Of a DNA stretch of 64,000 bases, positions 11,819 to 24,586 are shown piece after piece; the stretch's first letter is position 1; the number at the start of each line of letters is the position of its first letter. The position numbers and the translations under genes are program-made. Origin of the DNA: Rutstroemia sp. NJR-2017a BVV2 (lineage: Eukaryota; Ascomycota; Leotiomycetes; Helotiales; Rutstroemiaceae); assembly GCA_002946415.1 (NCBI GenBank), contig NJPS01000062.1, positions 806,001 through 870,000 on the forward strand, in the 5' to 3' direction. Below the pieces are notes generated by a model. It did no database searches, was not told where the DNA came from, and saw nothing but the letters and a program-made list of their open reading frames with translations.

Positions 11819-14800
11819 TCAAAGACTCATAGTCAGCCATTCCCATTCTTGAGGACCCGTTCCCGAACCATTAACTCCAGTCTGACCATTCATCACCATG
11901 CTCTGTTGAGGCGCCGCGCCTGCACCTGCACCACCCAAGCCCATTTGCATGCCTGAATTACTTGGTCCCATCATCGGTCGATTTGACATGCTGAATCCAT
12001 TGGTCATACCAAGATTTGCCATCGCACCGGTGGATGTACTTAACGACGTCATGCCAAAAGATTTAGCAGCCTCGTTACTACCGGTTGAGTTCTCGGGGGA
12101 GTCGACATCCATGCTTTCGATTGCGCTAACACTCTTGCTATGCCTTCTTTGACGTTTCGGAACTGCGTTTGAACGAGGCATGCTAGATGCTGCACCTGGA
12201 CCTGGCGTTGCCTTTGGTGGAGCGGCAGCTATTGGTACAACTCCTTTACCACCACTGACTCCTGTCGCACCTGATGACGAGCCTGCAGATCCGTGATATG
12301 AGGTTGGTGTACTACCGGCAGTGCTACCACCATTCCCTAATGAGCCCGAGATTGATGGCGGACTAGCGCTTTCGTTTGTATTTCTACCATGACTGCTCGT
12401 AGGTGTTGTTGCTTGCGTTGGAGGTGCGGTGTTGGCCATACTTGATGCTGCAACTATTGAATTCTTCCTCGTATTTGGGCCACTACCTATTTGTGTGCCC
12501 ATTTTCTTTGAAGCTCTTGTAGATGCCCCGCCAGAAGTTCCAAGTGGCAAAGTAGCACCGGAGCCACGATTTCGCTTCTTGATAACATCAGTCTTTAAAG
12601 ATAACGGTCGAACGACACCGTGCAATTTCAAGAAAAGCCCGCAAGCATTGCATAGCGGATGTCCTTCGGGATTTCGTCTCCATAGGGGAGTAGTCTGGGT
12701 AAAGCAATTCGTGCATGTTGTTGGGACTCCATTATCTCCTTGGCCACCGGCTGCTGCTGCGAGATTAGTAGTGGAACCGTGTTTAGAACCACCTGGTGAT
12801 GCAGGTCTACTAGGCGCAACAGATGAGAATCCTGACATATTGTGAGGATCCGGAGGAGAATTTGGATCAGATGGTCCAGATTGATCGAACATGCCACCTT
12901 GTGAGCCAAGTAAGACAGCATTCGGAGTAGAAGCAGTTCGAGGAATTTTCTGTCGTCTGTCATTTCTCGATCGGTTGTCGGATACTGATTGTGTCGAGCC
13001 ATGATGTCTGCCTAAAGATCCCCCAGATCCATCCCACTCCAATGGCGAAGAAACCATTTCAGTCCCACCAATCGTAACTTGTTTTCTTGGAGGACCGGCT
13101 GGATATCGTGCAGAATGTGTATTGAATTGCCCCGAAAGATTAGCATCCCATTGTAAGCTGCCAGAATGGATGTCCATGTTGGTATCATCCAAAGACGACT
13201 GCCCAAAGTCATGTTGCATCATGAGTGTTCGATCAGCAAATGCGGTACCCTCATCATCCTCATTGTCCGAATCCGCTCCAAAAGTAAACATGTTCTCTTG
13301 ACCCATATGCACACCTGGAGAACGCACAGGATGGTCAGACTGGAAGACCTGTGATGGATCTATGTGTTGGTTCATACCGAAAGATCCTGCAGAAGCATAG
13401 TTGTTATTTGTTTGACCTGAACTTGTAACAGCAGTAAACATTGATCCGCCATTTCCATTGTACATATATTGGGGGGCCATGGAATTCGAAAGACTCGATG
13501 GTCCACGGCCAAAGTTGTGAGATCTCTGGTGTCGCATATCCATACCATGTTGTTGTTGGAAATAAACTGGCTCGCCCTCTGGAATCGGTTGCGGGGTAGA
13601 AACTGCTGATGGATAAGCACTTCCTGGAGGAGAATAGTAATCGTTTGAGTTCAAGGAGGAAGATGGCATTGTAATATTATTGTACATTGAAGAGAATGGA
13701 CCGTGGCCAACAAGTGGTGAGTGTGAAGGAGAAAAGTTGAAGTTCTGCTGAAATGGGCCTGCGGACGTTATGATGGGATCATGATCCATATTGAAAGTAT
13801 CTAGTCGGAATGGCACATTCGCTAATCCGTGATGATTGTTGAAGTTATTATTTGGAGGGTGCGATTGATTCAAAGAATATTCTGTTAGATCCGAATCATG
13901 ATCAGGCTCGTTGGGAATCATAATGCTGTTGACTTGAGGGGAGAAGTCGGCCGGGCGTTTTCGGGCCTTGCAGATGTTAGTACCAATCCACGACGGCGCT
14001 TACAAGCAACGAGTATGGATTAAGATGGAGCAAAAGTGACAAACTTACCCGTCTCTCGTCAATGCTTGTCTTCCTCACATGTCGCTGAACATAATTGAAC
14101 TCCTCGTTACTTCGCGGAGCATGGTGAGGAACCGGCACAGATTGTGGAATAGTAAATTGCGGCTGAGGCGGCTCCTTTCGCATTTTGATAGGAATTGCCG
14201 AAGCAACAGTATGCGACGATTTTTCCATGTCCTTCTTGTGGTTCTCGGGAGAGGGAGAAGTAGCTATGCCTGCCGGCGTGGAGATGTTGTCGGAGAAGAT
14301 AAAGTCGTCCAAATTCATGGCGTCGGAATTGTCGACGGTGGTTTGATCGGAAGATTTTCTCAACTGAGCTATTCCACTGGGAATACTTGAAGTACTTGAA
14401 TTGAGGTTCTGTGGATTTTGTTGTCGAGATAACCTGTAGCACTATCGTCAGAATCGTTGCACTCGTACCAAGGTCCACTTTTGAAGATAGCAGGATCTCT
14501 GCAGGAAAAGCCTACCGGGACTCTTCTTCTTGCTTGCGCTTTCGCAGACTCATTGCCATCATGCGCCATGTCAAATTCTCTAATCGCTCCTGGTTTGGCA
14601 ATTGCTTCTTCGTTTTACTATACAGTTTCCATATCTGTGTAGCCAAGGGATCTTTCTTCTGCATTTCGTCCGTATTATCGAGCTCCTCGCCGGCGGTGCC
14701 ATCCTTCCACGCAGGAAAGAAGCTCTCACCGAGCAAGTCATTGCGCGCACGTTTCGAGGCCGAATAATCCAGCTTGCCGTCCTGAGCTCTTGCGCTCGCG

Positions 14801-15057
14801 TCCGAGCTAGTTGTATCGTTATTATGAGAATTATTAAAAACGCAGGTAGTTTGGTTCGCGGAAGTCGGGTGCGATAGTTGATTTTCGGGTCTTCGAGGAA
14901 ATCTAAAGTCGTGTTCTGTCCCTATCCTTGATGGTGAAGTAGTTCTGTTATTTGTTGGATGGAAATCTCCACTCGTATGCAAGTCCAAGTCCTCAGACGA
15001 GTCGCGGAATCTTTGGAGGAACCCCCCACGCTCATGGTATTGTGCCGTTCCAGACAT
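11819..15057 (-). CDS. areA: GATA transcription factor, global nitrogen regulator AreA/NIT2
   Basis: Three exons (15057-14516, 14433-14049, 13966-11819) encode 1024 aa; both introns are 82 nt with phases 2 and 0. Start: the codon beginning MSGTAQ is the first in-frame ATG after a TAG at 15114-15112. Domains: the AreA N-terminal conserved block ([14 protein letters not shown]... [14 protein letters not shown], about residues 142-175), the [11 protein letters not shown] block in exon 2, [10 protein letters not shown] across the exon 2/3 junction, and a single Cys-X2-Cys-X17-Cys-X2-Cys GATA finger at Cys727, 730, 748 and 751, followed by the basic tail DVIKKRNR. The extreme C-terminus, EWEWLTMSL, is the conserved AreA/NIT2 tail that contacts the co-repressor NmrA/NMR1. 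Known role: it activates genes for secondary nitrogen sources when ammonium or glutamine is low, binding HGATAR sites. Regions rich in Ser, Asn and Gly link the domains. A large upstream region (15.1-23.4 kb) lies on its promoter side. Confidence 0.95.
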
Positions 15058-15730
15058 TTCTTTGGAGCGACACACCTCCTTCTCGGAAGGTCCTCCTCCA
15101 AATGCAACGATCTAAGCTGTAGCCGAATCCAACCCCGGAATTAAGTGTATGTGGAAACGCAAAGAAGCAGTACTCGCCGTGATGATGTGTGTGTCGTCCT
15201 GTAGTAGATATTGAATATGAGTATGGGTATGGGTAGAGATGTGTCGAATGAAGTCTACGGTATCTCTTGGAGGGTTTTTTTTGTTCTTGTCTTTTCCCTT
15301 AACCTTAAACACGGACGTTTAGTCGTATTTCGTTGATCTAAAACCGATTTCCCGAGTATGCGCCCAGTGAACGAATAACCTTTAGGCAAATAAGAGGAGG
15401 GCCCAGAAAATTGCAGCGAGTCAGACGGAGGAGGAGGGTTGTGCTGCAATTTCGCGAATCTCGCCGAGGGGCGGTGGATGACAGCAAAGTTCAAGGATGT
15501 ATTGTGATGTAGCCCGCCCAGGTCGAGACAAACTTTATGGGAGTCTGCAGATTTGAAATTCCCAAAGCCTTGGTTCGTAGAGTAATATTGTAAATGTTGG
15601 TAAGGTTGGTAAGGGTAGTAAAATAAAGCTGTCCCTGCTGATGTTCTGCGGCTTGCTTTCGAGATCGATAATTCGGATTGGGTAGGTGTGTGTCTATGTT
15701 AAACTGCGAAAGGAGTAAAGGATATGGAGA

Positions 15731-15748
15731 CAGCAGCAGCAGCAGCAG
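15731..15748. repeat. (CAG)6 trinucleotide repeat
   Basis: Six perfect CAG triplets followed by TAG. They fall about 670 bp upstream of the areA start codon, in presumed 5' leader or promoter DNA. Confidence 0.9.
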
Positions 15749-18700
15749 TAGTGGTTCAAGAGATGGTTCCGGATTCTTTTCTTCCACCTTTATTAGAAAA
15801 GTTACATGTGTGTGCACTGTGCAGGTAGGGTAGTGAGTGAATGCTGTCTTTCCTTCTTTCCATTCGGGGTTTTGTGTGGCCTTTGGTTTTGGCTCGAGGA
15901 TGAACGATATATGGTAAAATTAGGTTAGGTCTCGGTGTGGATTGTGCTAGGTTGTGCGTCTTGGAAGATCCGGTCTGGTATAGTACCCGTACGTATGGTG
16001 GTGGTCTACGAAGGAGGAGATGGAGGTGGGCATGGAGATGGAGATGATGGAGTCTTGGAGTCTTGGAGTCTTGGAGATGGTACAGTAGGGACGAGGATGG
16101 ACGGACGGTTTATTTCAAGTCGTGCCCACAATCCACAAATCCACAAGTCCACAAGTCCACACAGTACACAGTCCACGGAATCCACACGGTTCAATATGTC
16201 TAGCATCTACAAGGCACAGTAGTATCAAAAAGTGTGAGCGGCGGTCCACTACTTGGAAAGTACGGAGGGTGATTCGGGTGTATGGTGGAGTATAGCTTCG
16301 TAGCCAGGCAAAACAAGGACGAGGCCATCTACATCGACAGAAATAAAAGCAAACTACTTAAATTGTCACTCCCATGCTCTCCACACCCCTCCTCCACCTA
16401 CAAAGTACTAAAATGGCAAATTGTCGTAGCGAGGAGAAAGAGGAGAGCAGTCGTGTGCTCCGTACGGAGCCTACTTTCGTCCTGGGAAAGAACAGACCAG
16501 AGGGATGCTTGTTTGTGGAGTTTCAACACGGACGGATTTGTTAGAAAAGTATGGAGTTGTACCGGTCGGCCCATTACTTGGCTTGGTGACTACTTGCTAC
16601 TCTTACTGGCTGTTTATTTCCGACGTACGTTTGCAATACGTGTATACAGCTGCCATTTCAATATATTCATGAAGCCGGATGAATATCCTCCTCTTCAGCA
16701 TACTTCCTCCTTGTAGGAAATCTCCCTAGGTGTGCTTGAATTTGAATCCTCACTAGCATGACGAGAGGATACGACTCTGAAAGTTCCTCCGATTTTAGCG
16801 TCCACGGTCGACTAGGTTGTACTGCTGCTGGTAGGAGACAGAAAGGAACAGGGGGGAATCCTTTTCCTCTTCCTCTTCTTGGTGAAAGAGACAAAGTATG
16901 ATACTTTACTCTAGTGCGCTTTGTACACAAGGAGACTCTCGAACAAGTATCATCGAGGTAGAGAATGCCGTTGTCCATATAACATGAATCAGGTCGACAA
17001 CCCTCATCGAATTTCCCCCCCTCCTACAATATTTACGCAGTACATACGTCTTGAGGTCAACGAGGTCATTCCTAATGATTACTCATCTACAGCCCATCTT
17101 ATTCAAGCAACATCTGGCACCAACAGTGGCAAAAGAAGAGGGGTACTTCGTTATACCTGGATATATATATGGAGCGCTTGAGGCCAGGGAAAAGCAACAA
17201 TATCACCACCCGCACAAACCCTGCATCGCTGCCAGATTTGCGAAACATGAATAGCTGACAGACGAAATCGGCAAATGGTCAAGGTCAAGGTCAAGCCCAA
17301 ATCTAATTTCACCCCCACAGTTTATTTGTAGTCTTGGAGAGCTGTATACAGTACCTAGCAAGCGAGCCCAAAGCCTTCCAAGGCTTCGTAAATATGTCCC
17401 TAAAATTCTTGCTTATGTTTTACCACTGGGCTGCTCCTGTCCATAGCTTGCGTGGTAAAATAGGTATCCCGTCTGTCAGTATGCAAGTCTCTTTATGTAC
17501 AATATAAGCGATGCAATGTACCTCTACCCTACCCTGTACGTTACATTAGAATAGCAAGCTCTTGCATGTCACCCATGCCAGCTCTCCCTCTCCCTCTCTT
17601 GTATCGCCGACGCAATGCGCTGTTTCCCACACTCCTCACAAACGCTGCCGTACGTACGTACATCGACCTCTGGCGCGCTACCCTCTGTCTCCCACTCCCC
17701 GAATTCATATGACACCTCTCCATCAGTAAAACTCGCGAGCAGTTCGCGCAATAAGCACTGTATTATGTGTATGTGCATACTCTACTACTCAGCTAGCAAC
17801 GCTCCTGCAGCACCTATGTTACGGTATGGTACTGTATTATTATGGAACCAGCTGCTGCTACCTGTTCTCTCTCGTCGTCGGCTCAGCTCCGACAACGGGG
17901 ACTAGAACTAGAAGTCCCATACCACGAACTACTTTGTCTATATTTCGTATATCTACATCTCCTTGTATAAATTCGTTCCACATGCATGGCAAGCCCACGG
18001 ACATACAGGGCTATCTACCCGTCAGTCAACCTGTCAACCTGTCAGTCAGCGGAGACGGAAACTCAGTGGGCCAATCGATAATAACATCAACAATATCAAT
18101 ATCGATGGCGTAGCATGTACCAGTAAACCAACTGACTGTACCATACATGACATAACTTCAAGTTACCGGCAATTCTACTACCGATCCATACCGACGCTCT
18201 CTCTACCCAAACGATCAAGAATTAGCGAACTCGAGCGGGAACCACAAATGCCTGTCCCTGCCACTTTCTATTTTTCATACCAACCTGTAAGTAACGAAGG
18301 ATGAATACAGTATCCCGTACACAGCACGAAGTGGGTGAATTGCGGCACCAAGGGTTCGTCGAAGTGGGGGGGAAAGAGGAGAGGGGCGTGTAACGAGAGG
18401 TGTGCTGTGCTGCATGTAGAAACAGACCACCCACATACTGACGACAATTTTTTCCTTATTAGGAGGTCGGAAATATAGCGTGCGACTGCTTCTAAGTAAA
18501 TAGATATTATCACGATACTTCACAAACCGGCAGTAGCAATAGTATATACATAGTAAAAGCTAGACCGGCAGGGAGATCGGGATATAGGAATTGAGAACAA
18601 CAGTGATGAATGGATCTACTATGTCGGACTCTCTTAAACCCGAACTAAGCTAAACAAGGTACTAACTAACATCCCTCTACCCTACCGGCATCCTGCTGTC

Positions 18701-21700
18701 GGAACACCCGTAGCCTCTTCGGTGATAGTTCTTCCGGTCGAGAAATGTGTTTTGTGCAAAGGATATATCTCGGTGTGCGACGGGATGTCACGTAAAGGGG
18801 CGAGCGAGCGAGCGCAGAATTTTGATATACAGAGAGAGTAGGATCTCGAAAGACCTCCGAGGAAATAACGCATATAGATAACTTAGCAATATCACCGTAC
18901 TCTAATTCTCGCACCTTACATATATATACCAAAGCGGGAAATCCGAACCCGTTCGTTAGAAAGACGTCAGCCTCCCAGACATACATCCAGCCGGCAGCTC
19001 CGCTCTGCAACGCGGGATGTGGATGATGGCTCCGTCTCCTCCGTCATCATATCATATCAAATCATAGCTTGGACGCAACGCGGGATGGATTATCATGTTT
19101 TTTCTTCGATCGAGGAAGAGAGTTTTGGGATAAGTAAAGAAAGTTAAGTTCAAACAATTCTTCTCTCTCGCGTGTGATACGCTGCAATACCATGTCCGGC
19201 CATGCTTTTTCAAAGAAAAGGAGAAGCTTAATTGTATCGACATGTCTGGCGAAACTCTGTTAGATGGGCTGTTAGCCATGCTATAGTGGACGACAGATGT
19301 TTAAACTTCTACCTCCTGCCTCTACCACAGTATAGTTTGGGGTGGTTTGACAAGCAGATTGTAATTGGTGCAGTCAAACCATCTACGTTACGCTATCATC
19401 TCAAAAGCATCTCTGCACAGACAGAACCACACAAGCTATAGTAACATGCAAAAAATGATATGCACGACTAGAGCCAGCGTAGTCCATATTAAAAAACGTG
19501 TGTCCTTACTAGAGTATAACTACTCGATTTAAATAGCTCAATCTTCCGTGCACACATTCGAAATCCCATCGGTTGACACTGACTGGTTGCTTGACATAAA
19601 CTATGAATCGTTTGGTGCAACTATGATCGTTCGAACGGAGGCCAAAAAGCCAATACCGTTCCAAGTTGCCACACCCACGAAGCTGTCACTCAGAAGGTTG
19701 GGAGCAGGGTTGCACTAGATCAGCCATTCAAGGTTGTTTTCTCGACTATCGGGCGGATTGCTTCATCCCACATATTAGATGAACATCAGCATCATCATCA
19801 TCGTGAACCGGGCAGCACGAGATGATGAATTTTGAACCCCGCGCCACCTGCTTCAGCTACTGTGAAGGGATTTTGACGTCAGTATGCACACAACTGGGAG
19901 CGAAAGCGGCTTGAAATCCGCAATTTCGTGGGGTTCTTCTCAGCGATCGGAGTAGTGGGGGTGGTGAGGAGGAAAAAAGACGAGCCCCTCACTCGTGGTT
20001 TGGGAAGAATGTACACACAGCACAGACTGTATTCAGCCTGAAGCTGCTCCTTCCCATCCATGATTGATGATCATGCTTGTGAACATGCAGATGTATGGTA
20101 GGAACAAACACTAGGTCTAATGAACACCGATGTCACACTCCACAGCATCGAGGATCCTCTTTTCGCTGTCCTGTCCTGTTCGGTTCTCAGTATCTGTCAG
20201 TGCTTGCGATGCGATGCCATGCTTCGCCCTACTCGGACCGATGGTGTTCCCAAAAGTGCTAGACTTTCTTCACGATGTTCGTCCTATTTTGCAGCAAAGA
20301 GGTATAATTGGATATGTTGAATCTGCGAGTGGATCGTACTATGCCTCCTACCGTTAGTTGGTGCACAGTCTACAGTACCCATCGCACAGTACTTCGTACA
20401 GTAGAACCATTTATTCGGAGACGCGTGCAGGAGAGCAAGCCTAACTGTGTAGAGCTAAGGGACCGGAGTCACGAACTGGCGACGAAAAAGATTCCGAATG
20501 CTCCCGATGGTTTGAAGCACACCTCTTAATTGGACCCATTATTGATGCGACCTACATCGCAAGACCAGTTGTCATATTGTGCCTAGCCCGTGATTTTGGT
20601 CGCACTTTGGATGGCATATGCATGGGAATCATTAAACGGCTCTTGGACTTGCTCGACGAGGAATCCTAACCAAAGAGCCTCATGCATTCTAGATCTCTGG
20701 ACCCCTAAATTTCACGGTGGACTCATGAACCATTTCGGCCGAAATATATTGGGTGCTTTCTCGGTCGCTTCAAGTAGACGGGTAATTTGTGCCTGAATTC
20801 CGTGGGATATTCCGGCCCAGCATCACGACTTTGACATTACCTCTGGATGTCGAGTTGTACCCGGGTTTTGACGGCCACTTCATACTTTCATAGAAGAGCA
20901 TAAAGAACAAAACTCGAAGGTCTCTCAAAGCCAAAATGAGAAATTGGCGGTTGGCGCGCATATTCGTTCAATAATCGTACACATGCAAGGGGTGTCCTTT
21001 ACCAAAGACACTGACCAACACGAAAAAGAAAATAGAGTTGAGGTTCCCCGGGATGTCTACTCGTTTCTGACCGTAAGTTGGAGTGAGAGAGTGGGATATT
21101 CAAGGCTCCTTGAGCTGTCCAATCAGGATTTGCGGGCGACGTTATTTTTCATGTGATGATCCATATATTCCGTCCTTTTGGGGCTCCATATTGCGTCTTC
21201 TTTGAGACAGACTAGGTATTCGGTGCGGCCAGGACCCATTTACCTCGGACTGATTGCGGTGTATTGATTCGGAAGAAGTCTTGCAAGTATACCTGAGACT
21301 GTTCTGAAATGATGGCGTCCTGGAAGGGTAAAAGGGTATGGAGCGTTCTGAAGCGGTACGACGGGGGGAGGAGGAATCGTGAGGGACAATTAGCAGTTTG
21401 CGTGGGGGAGCAAGAGACCGTACCCATGAATGTCTTCTGCACAGTCATGGTCTTCCATGTGCTCGTGCAGATGAGCGATGCATATGCGGGGGCAACATGC
21501 TAGGGTCCCTGGATATTGTTTCGTTGCCAGGATTCGAGAACTGGCTGAGCTGCTGAAGAGAGACGTACTTGTAAACAGCTGACACGGCCCCATCAAGAAC
21601 AGGACGTGGGGGTGCAATCAAATGTGCGAAGGCTCCGAAAGCTGCGAAAGTAATATGGCGATTCCCGAGGTCCCTGGTCTCTCGAGGCAATGATCCTCAT

Positions 21701-22327
21701 GTGCTTTCGACTTTCGAGTAAATGATGGCAGCCGTGAGAAGGCAGATTCGGAGATACTGTCCGTTTCTGAATCGGAATAATAGGTAAATTGTGGAACGGA
21801 TTTTCTTTTGTTTGATTAGTGATGATAGCGTAAGTTCGTAACACAGGAGCGTCTATGTAATCAAGTTCGGAGAGAGAACGGTATTGTTCGTCGGTAGTTG
21901 GCCCTCGACACGAAGGATGCGTGTAGCCGAAAAGAGGGTAGGATTGATCGAAGAATCCCAATGGGCGACATTCATGTGATTATCCCGAAAGAGGTACGAG
22001 CTCGTGTGACTATGGACGTAGATGCTTCGAAGTCGTAACGGAAAGTTTAGAGCAAAAGGAGCAAAATCTTCCACAATAATGCGGCAGCACGACATCTTAT
22101 ATATTCCAGCTTATCTGCGCTCGCTCCTGAGCCCCGACAGCAGTGGATGAAAGGTTCACGCAGATGATACCACAAATGATACCATCCTGCACTATCTAAT
22201 CGTGACCGACAAGGGATTTGGAGTAATTTTGGGTATTTTGGTTCCTGAGAGATCTTAAACGGACTGCCTGATTATCCCGTGGCCTCTCATTCGGCTCCGC
22301 AAAACGCTTGTGCCCTCTTTTCTTCAC

Positions 22328-22620
22328 TGATAACCTTTTACCCCGGGATAAGGCTTAACGAGTGGTATATCAACAGAGATAAGTAGATATGAGACCTCAG
22401 TAGGTAACCACTTGATCAATCCGATGCAGAAACGAGAACCCGAGGGTAGATAGCACAGAAGGAGGGACATGAAAACCCCGGTAGAACCCTGGCGATCATT
22501 ACTTTCTTATCCTCTTATCCTCTTTGATTTTCCCAAATAGGCAACTCGAATTCTTCATCAGTGCATCGCTTTACCCCATACTGGCGTATGCACAAAATGT
22601 TTCCTGATAGAACCTTATCT
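22328..22620. promoter_or_regulatory. Cluster of GATA-factor core motifs
   Basis: GATAA cores on the plus strand at about 22329, 22347 and 22378, and the reverse form TTATC at about 22508, 22515 and 22615, some with good HGATAR context (TGATAA, AGATAAG). Six within about 290 bp is dense. They lie 0.85-1.1 kb upstream of the membrane-protein ORF at 23462 and more than 7 kb from the areA start. Binding by AreA or another GATA factor is inference. Confidence 0.35.
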
Positions 22621-23375
22621 TGCTCCATCTGAGCGCCTTCGAACGCGGTTCAATTCCAGTGACAACCAGCCTCGTCAAACCCAGGTGGTCAGAGATGGCA
22701 ATGATAGGACGCGATGCATATGTTCTAGACGACTCCCTATCCGTCTTTCTCTTTCCGTTCTATTGTACTTCCTCATTCGTACTGTGGGTAGATGGTGTCA
22801 CCTACCATGCCGAGTCGATAGGAGGAAATCATGTCGATGGAGTCTTCTGCACTTTCTTATCTATGGCGGCATTTGGAGAATTTTATAAATCGAAATTTCC
22901 CGCGATTTCTCGAATTCATCTATGTCTTGGTTATTCTTCCTTCAATTGGTGACTTTCTTCCAACTCGTCGTTGCGGTGATCGAGTCATGTGCATAGGGCT
23001 AGGTGATATTTCTTATTCACTACACCAGAAAGACTCCTGCCAGGAGCCATGCGCCTCAATATGGTCGTTAGCCATACGCCTGCTCGGAATGAATGCTTTA
23101 CAGTTGTTGTTCTCTCGAAGTCAGCTTGCTCCGAGCCAACCCAAGGAGCACAGCATTAAGCTGTGCATACCAAGTCGGCTGCACACCGAGCCAGCCCTAA
23201 TGTCTAAATATACCTACAGATGGCGCGAGTTATCCATTGTACTTCAATGTCGGGCTAACGCACCATGCCATTCTCTTTGTTGTTGATATACCCAAATTAA
23301 CTTGGTTCTTTGTCTACTCACACATCTTGAAACTCAAGTTCAGGTTCTTTGACGTGTGAATCGAAGTACCTCACC

Positions 23376-23465
23376 ATGGGTTCCATATATTCTCCTTCCG
23401 TTAATGGCTGCAGTTCAACTATACACCTGAACTGTATTCTTCGCTTCGCATTGTATTCATTATGA
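23376..23465 (+). promoter_or_regulatory. Upstream ORF overlapping the next start codon
   Basis: A 29-codon frame from ATG 23376 ends in a TGA at 23463-23465 that overlaps the ATG at 23462, giving an ATGA junction. If 23462 is the true start, this arrangement could allow termination-reinitiation control. If the gene begins in an upstream exon, this frame has no meaning. The CTGCAG at about 23409-23414 is a possible splice acceptor, so the alternative is real. Confidence 0.3.
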
Positions 23466-24586
23466 TATCCAGATTTTTCACTCGGCGGATCAATTCATCA
23501 GCAGAACCTGCTACCTCAAGAGATATTCCTGTAGATGTCTCACTACCTGGTAGGCTGTTGAAGCTCGGGAGGCCGCCACGTGCCTCATCCATCCTAACCA
23601 GCAAGTTATCTGCCGTAACACAACTGACCGGACAGGACCTTCCATCTTCGAGTCCGGCCATACCTGTTGCATCAATAACTTCCTTGGCTACCGAACTATC
23701 GACAAAGTCTTCCATCCCAAGTGACCTTCCGACCGCTTCGACATTTTCGGATCAGATAGTACCCGTCACTCCAACACCCAGTCCCTCCAGTTTATTGACA
23801 GTTTCCCAGTCAATCGTTCCCTCTTCTACGGCTCTTCTATCTTCTCTATCAGCAACAGACACGACCGTGCTATCCTCAGCACCAGACACAACTTTACTAA
23901 CATTGACTACTTCACCTCCTACAGCCCTCTCAACCACGCTATACTCATCAACGACCGCGCTATCCTCACCAACAACCACGCCATCCCCATCAACAAGCAC
24001 ATCCAGGTCCCCCAAAGCGTCTGCAACATTACCCACCACAGCAACCGCCACACCTCACTACCAAAACCAAACCGGAAAATGGTTAGGCATAGGTCTAGGC
24101 ACCGCACTTTTCCTCCTCATCATCTCCATTATCATATTCTTCCTCCTCCGCCGGTCCAAGCGCGCCCACGCCCCAGAACCCTTACCCGAGCATGGCTTCA
24201 TCGGCGGGCATGAATTAAAGCTCAAGAGACAAGCCGAAGCCCAGGCTAGGACGCCGTATATACCGCCTCGTCGCAAGTCGAAGAAACGAAGAGCCCATCT
24301 TGAGTCCTGGAAGGGAGGAAGTGTGCTGGATGTTAAGGAAGAGGAAGTGGTGGAGAAGGTATTGAGAGAAAAGGAGGGGAAAAGGACAGATGAGCATGAT
24401 GACGAAGAACCCGTACGAGGGCCGCTGAGGGTGGTGAATCCGGATGGTGTGTCTTTGATGGGGAGTGAAGATGACGATACGGATGGAACAAACACGGCCA
24501 CAGTTGAGCAGCGGGGGAGTTCAGCACGGAAACCAGAACGAGATTCGACAAACCTTTATGATATTGGTGTTGCCCTTTCCTGTTAG
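23462..24586 (+). CDS. Ser/Thr-rich single-pass membrane protein
   Basis: A 374-codon frame. About residues 60-200 are dominated by Ser, Thr, Pro and Ala, as in an O-mannosylated stalk. One strong transmembrane helix follows (WLGIGLGTALFLLIISIIIF, about 207-230), then LLRRSKR as a positive-inside anchor and a charged cytoplasmic tail of about 140 residues with a KSKKRR basic patch and an acidic EDDDTDG patch. This is the layout of fungal wall-sensor-like proteins (Mid2/WSC/SKG6 style), but no domain is identified. No signal peptide follows the ATG at 23462. The frame is open upstream to a CTGCAG at about 23409-23414 that could be a splice acceptor (giving FNYTPELYSSLRIVFIM before the present Met), so an upstream exon with the signal peptide is likely missing from this model. 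Confidence 0.65.
   Translation: MISRFFTRRINSSAEPATSRDIPVDVSLPGRLLKLGRPPRASSILTSKLSAVTQLTGQDLPSSSPAIPVASITSLATELSTKSSIPSDLPTASTFSDQIVPVTPTPSPSSLLTVSQSIVPSSTALLSSLSATDTTVLSSAPDTTLLTLTTSPPTALSTTLYSSTTALSSPTTTPSPSTSTSRSPKASATLPTTATATPHYQNQTGKWLGIGLGTALFLLIISIIIFFLLRRSKRAHAPEPLPEHGFIGGHELKLKRQAEAQARTPYIPPRRKSKKRRAHLESWKGGSVLDVKEEEVVEKVLREKEGKRTDEHDDEEPVRGPLRVVNPDGVSLMGSEDDDTDGTNTATVEQRGSSARKPERDSTNLYDIGVALSC

Larger units (their letters stand above)
15058..23461. other. 8.4-kb gene-poor interval upstream of areA
   Basis: No frame gives a recognisable protein. Holds: a (CAG)6 run (15731-15748), CCACA-rich repeats (about 16130-16190), a GGTCAA repeat near 17277-17294, CCTGTCA repeats near 18020-18050, and a group of GATA-core motifs at 22328-22620. 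The minus-strand frame 21593-21961 (122 codons) has no family features. The left part probably includes the long 5' leader and promoter of areA; the right end must contain the promoter of the membrane-protein gene at 23462. A non-coding transcript is possible but cannot be seen from sequence alone. Confidence 0.55.

Noticed and set aside
21593..21961. 122-codon minus-strand frame in the areA upstream region, next to frames at 21445-21690 and 21853-22095
   Set aside because: Residue balance is passable but there is no motif, no convincing splice links and no start context; left out of the gene list.
22640..22670. tRNA-like B box (GGTTCAATTCC)
   Set aside because: No matching A box or cloverleaf could be drawn upstream.
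22831..23286. 151-codon plus-strand frame
   Set aside because: No family features; sits upstream of another gene; Cys/Ser/Leu-rich composition looks random.
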